In this document: in pieces, positions 6,613-8,062 of the stretch
How the letters are laid out: each line of letters begins with the position of its first letter
How positions within the stretch are numbered: position 1 is the first letter of the stretch
Origin: JBBQKF01 sp038326615
GTDB lineage: Bacteria; Bacillota; Clostridia; Saccharofermentanales; UBA5734
Direction of reading: 5' to 3'
Assembly: GCA_038326615.1 (NCBI GenBank)
Contig: JBBQKF010000112.1
Location: 1-8,062, forward strand
DNA length: 8,062 nucleotides
The notes under the pieces: model-generated
Database searches by the model: none
What the model was told of the DNA's origin: nothing
The model's input: the letters and a program-made list of their open reading frames with translations, nothing else
Program-made: the position numbers and the translations under genes

Positions 6613-7791
6613 ATGAATATTTTGATAATTAGTGGTTTATTTCCTCCGGAACCTGGTATTTCCGCCAAAATCTCCTATGACATCGCAGAAGAACTCTCAA
6701 AAAACAATTCTGTAACCGTGATTTGCCCAAGTCCCTCCAGACCTTTGGGTTTCAAATTTCCGGATAGAGAAGATAATTCTTCCTTTAATGTTTATGTTTT
6801 GGATTCATACACATGTCCTGAATCTAAATTATTTGGCCGATTTTGGGAAAGTATTAGCTTTGGCTGGAAGAGTAAAGAATTCATAAAGCAAAACAGCAAA
6901 AAAATTGATGCCATTTATATGAATGCATGGCCCCTATTTGGCCAGTTCTTAATATTAAGAACCGCAATGAAACATCATATAAAGGTTATTTGTCATGTTC
7001 AGGACATCTATCCGGAATCGCTTTCTGTAAAATTCCCATTAATTACACCTATTATTAATTGGTTATTAATTCCGCTTGATCGAGCAGTTTTATCAATGGC
7101 AACCAAAATTATTGCAATTTCAGAAAAAATGAAAACGCAATTAATGGCTACAAGAAGACTTTCTGATGAAAAAATTGAAGTAATACGAAATTGGCAGGAC
7201 GAAAATTCTTTCCGTAAATACAACCTGAAAAGTACAAACAAGAAATTTACTTTCATGTACCTTGGCAATATAAGTCCGGCTGCAGGGATTGAATTACTTA
7301 TTCATGCCTTTCACCATGCCGACCTGCAAAATTCACAACTAATCATTGCAGGGAGTGGTTCTGACCTTATAAATTGTAAAAAGATTGTCAATGATTATGA
7401 AGATATAAGTATATGTTTCATGGATGCACCGTCGCATCTTGTACCTAATATTCAGTCCAAATGCGATGTTTTGCTATTGCCACTCAAAAAAGGAATTGGA
7501 TTAACGGCAAGTCCATCTAAACTTCCGGCCTATATGTTTTCCCAAAAACCCATTATTGCATGCGTTGACAAGGATAGCGACACTGCTGATACCATTTATT
7601 CTGCCAAATGTGGTTGGGTATCTCCTCCGGAAGATAAAGATAGTCTTATACAGATTATGCGAATGGTTATCGATTTACCCTATAATGAATTACAGCAAAA
7701 AGGCAAAAACGGATTTGTATTTGGATTGGAAAATTTCTCTAAAATAAATAACTTAAGAAAATTAGCAAACATAATCAGTAAAATCTCTTAA
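6613..7791 (+). CDS. WbuB/WcaI-like glycosyltransferase family 4
   Basis: A 392-residue GT-B glycosyltransferase resembling the WbuB/WcaI group, which adds fucose-type or N-acetylfucosamine-type sugars in O-antigen and colanic acid pathways. The specificity here is unproven. The N-terminus MNILIISGLFPPEPGISAK is typical of the group, as are HVQDIYPESL (128-137), a TKIIAISEKMK stretch (164-174) and VIRNWQDENSF (190-200). The donor domain follows with YLGNIS (216-221), AGSGSD (246-251) and LTASPSKLPAYM (297-308). The usual EX7E glutamate pair is absent: the position normally holding the second Glu appears to be Ala306, in a PSK-type motif seen in some WbuB relatives. The ATG at 6613 is preferred to a TTG at 6556, because the 19 added residues are not family-like and an in-frame stop lies at 6547-6549. 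Sampled lines are about 32-45% GC, above most upstream genes. It is separated from them by a terminator and a long gap, so it probably belongs to a separate transcription unit. Confidence 0.9.
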   Translation: MNILIISGLFPPEPGISAKISYDIAEELSKNNSVTVICPSPSRPLGFKFPDREDNSSFNVYVLDSYTCPESKLFGRFWESISFGWKSKEFIKQNSKKIDAIYMNAWPLFGQFLILRTAMKHHIKVICHVQDIYPESLSVKFPLITPIINWLLIPLDRAVLSMATKIIAISEKMKTQLMATRRLSDEKIEVIRNWQDENSFRKYNLKSTNKKFTFMYLGNISPAAGIELLIHAFHHADLQNSQLIIAGSGSDLINCKKIVNDYEDISICFMDAPSHLVPNIQSKCDVLLLPLKKGIGLTASPSKLPAYMFSQKPIIACVDKDSDTADTIYSAKCGWVSPPEDKDSLIQIMRMVIDLPYNELQQKGKNGFVFGLENFSKINNLRKLANIISKIS

Positions 7792-7946
7792 TATTTTTAC
7801 TGAATTTAACACTTTGAGAAATCAAATATTATAAAGCATCTTATTTGAATTATCTCTACCCAACTACACTGCTTAGCGATTATTGGAAAAAGCAGAAACA
7901 CATATTTTAGGAATAAGCAATATAATATTATTAAAACAGTTTTGAT

Positions 7947-7962
7947 TAATTATTGATAATTA
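7947..7962. repeat. 7-bp AT palindrome before the final gene
   Basis: TAATTAT (7947-7953) and ATAATTA (7956-7962) form a perfect inverted repeat around a 2-base spacer, ending 9 bases before the ATG at 7972. It has the shape of an operator or a start-region hairpin. It is composed only of A and T in an AT-rich gap, so chance occurrence is quite possible. Confidence 0.25.
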
Positions 7963-7971
7963 CAATAAGCC

Positions 7972-8062
7972 ATGATATATAGATTTGCAAAGGCAAATGA
8001 TGTTAACATCTTAGCAAAATTGCATCTGGAGTGCGGTGAAAACCAACCTGGTGGATTTATGT
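7972..8062 (+). CDS. Probable GNAT-family N-acetyltransferase, 3' partial
   Basis: An open frame starts at the ATG at 7972 and runs off the right edge after 30 codons. The visible N-terminus, MIYRFAKANDVNILAKLHLE followed by CGENQPGGFM, has the strand-turn-helix pattern of GNAT proteins: a first beta strand, then an 'A..D...L..LH' helix. The PGGFM stretch also recalls GNAT proteins in polysaccharide clusters. Such enzymes transfer acetyl from acetyl-CoA to an amino group, often of an amino sugar, which would fit next to a WbuB-like gene. The acetyl-CoA-binding loop lies outside the window, so the family call rests on a short segment. The gene follows the previous stop by 180 bases, with no clear terminator between them. 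Confidence 0.6.
   Translation, partial: MIYRFAKANDVNILAKLHLECGENQPGGFM

Noticed and set aside
1..8062. CRISPR arrays, tRNA or rRNA genes, insertion-sequence ends, and defence or toxin-antitoxin genes
   Set aside because: I saw no regularly spaced repeats, RNA gene signatures, transposase motifs or terminal inverted repeats. All supported genes fit polysaccharide assembly.

Overview
The window is very AT-rich, and every supported gene lies on the + strand. It is a piece of a surface-polysaccharide (O-antigen, capsule or exopolysaccharide) assembly locus. The starts sit behind A/T-rich leaders with no recognisable Shine-Dalgarno sequence (for example ATGs at 977, 2033, 3219, 4432, 4965 and 6613). 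Together with the AT richness and the mix of enzyme families, this suggests a member of the Bacteroidota. That assignment is inferred from style, because no taxonomic marker gene is present.

Layout. (1) 2-940: the C-terminal part of a polysaccharide pyruvyl transferase family protein, whose frame is open through the left edge, so its start lies outside. (2) 977-1966: a family 2 glycosyltransferase with a C-terminal membrane anchor. (3) 2033-3214: a multi-spanning O-antigen polymerase/ligase (Wzy/WaaL-type) protein. (4) 3219-4328: a GT4 glycosyltransferase, 4 bases after gene 3. (5) 4432-4968: a left-handed beta-helix (hexapeptide) O-acetyltransferase. (6) 4965-6071: a second canonical GT4 enzyme, overlapping gene 5 by ATGA. 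An AT-rich hairpin with a T run begins at the stop of gene 6 and probably ends the transcript. (7) 6099-6612: about 510 bases with no convincing gene, including an imperfect 12-bp hairpin. (8) 6613-7791: a WbuB/WcaI-like GT4 enzyme of visibly higher GC. (9) 7972 to the right edge: the first 30 codons of a probable GNAT-family N-acetyltransferase.

As a system, the glycosyltransferases would build a lipid-linked repeat unit on the cytoplasmic face of the inner membrane. The acetyltransferase and the pyruvyl transferase-like enzyme would decorate it, and the Wzy-type protein would polymerise or transfer it on the periplasmic side. A Wzx flippase, an initiating sugar-phosphate transferase and nucleotide-sugar genes are not in the window and would be expected nearby.

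I found no evidence of an undescribed system. The points most worth a look are the mosaic base composition, the long structured gap before the WbuB-like gene, and that gene's non-canonical donor-site motif.
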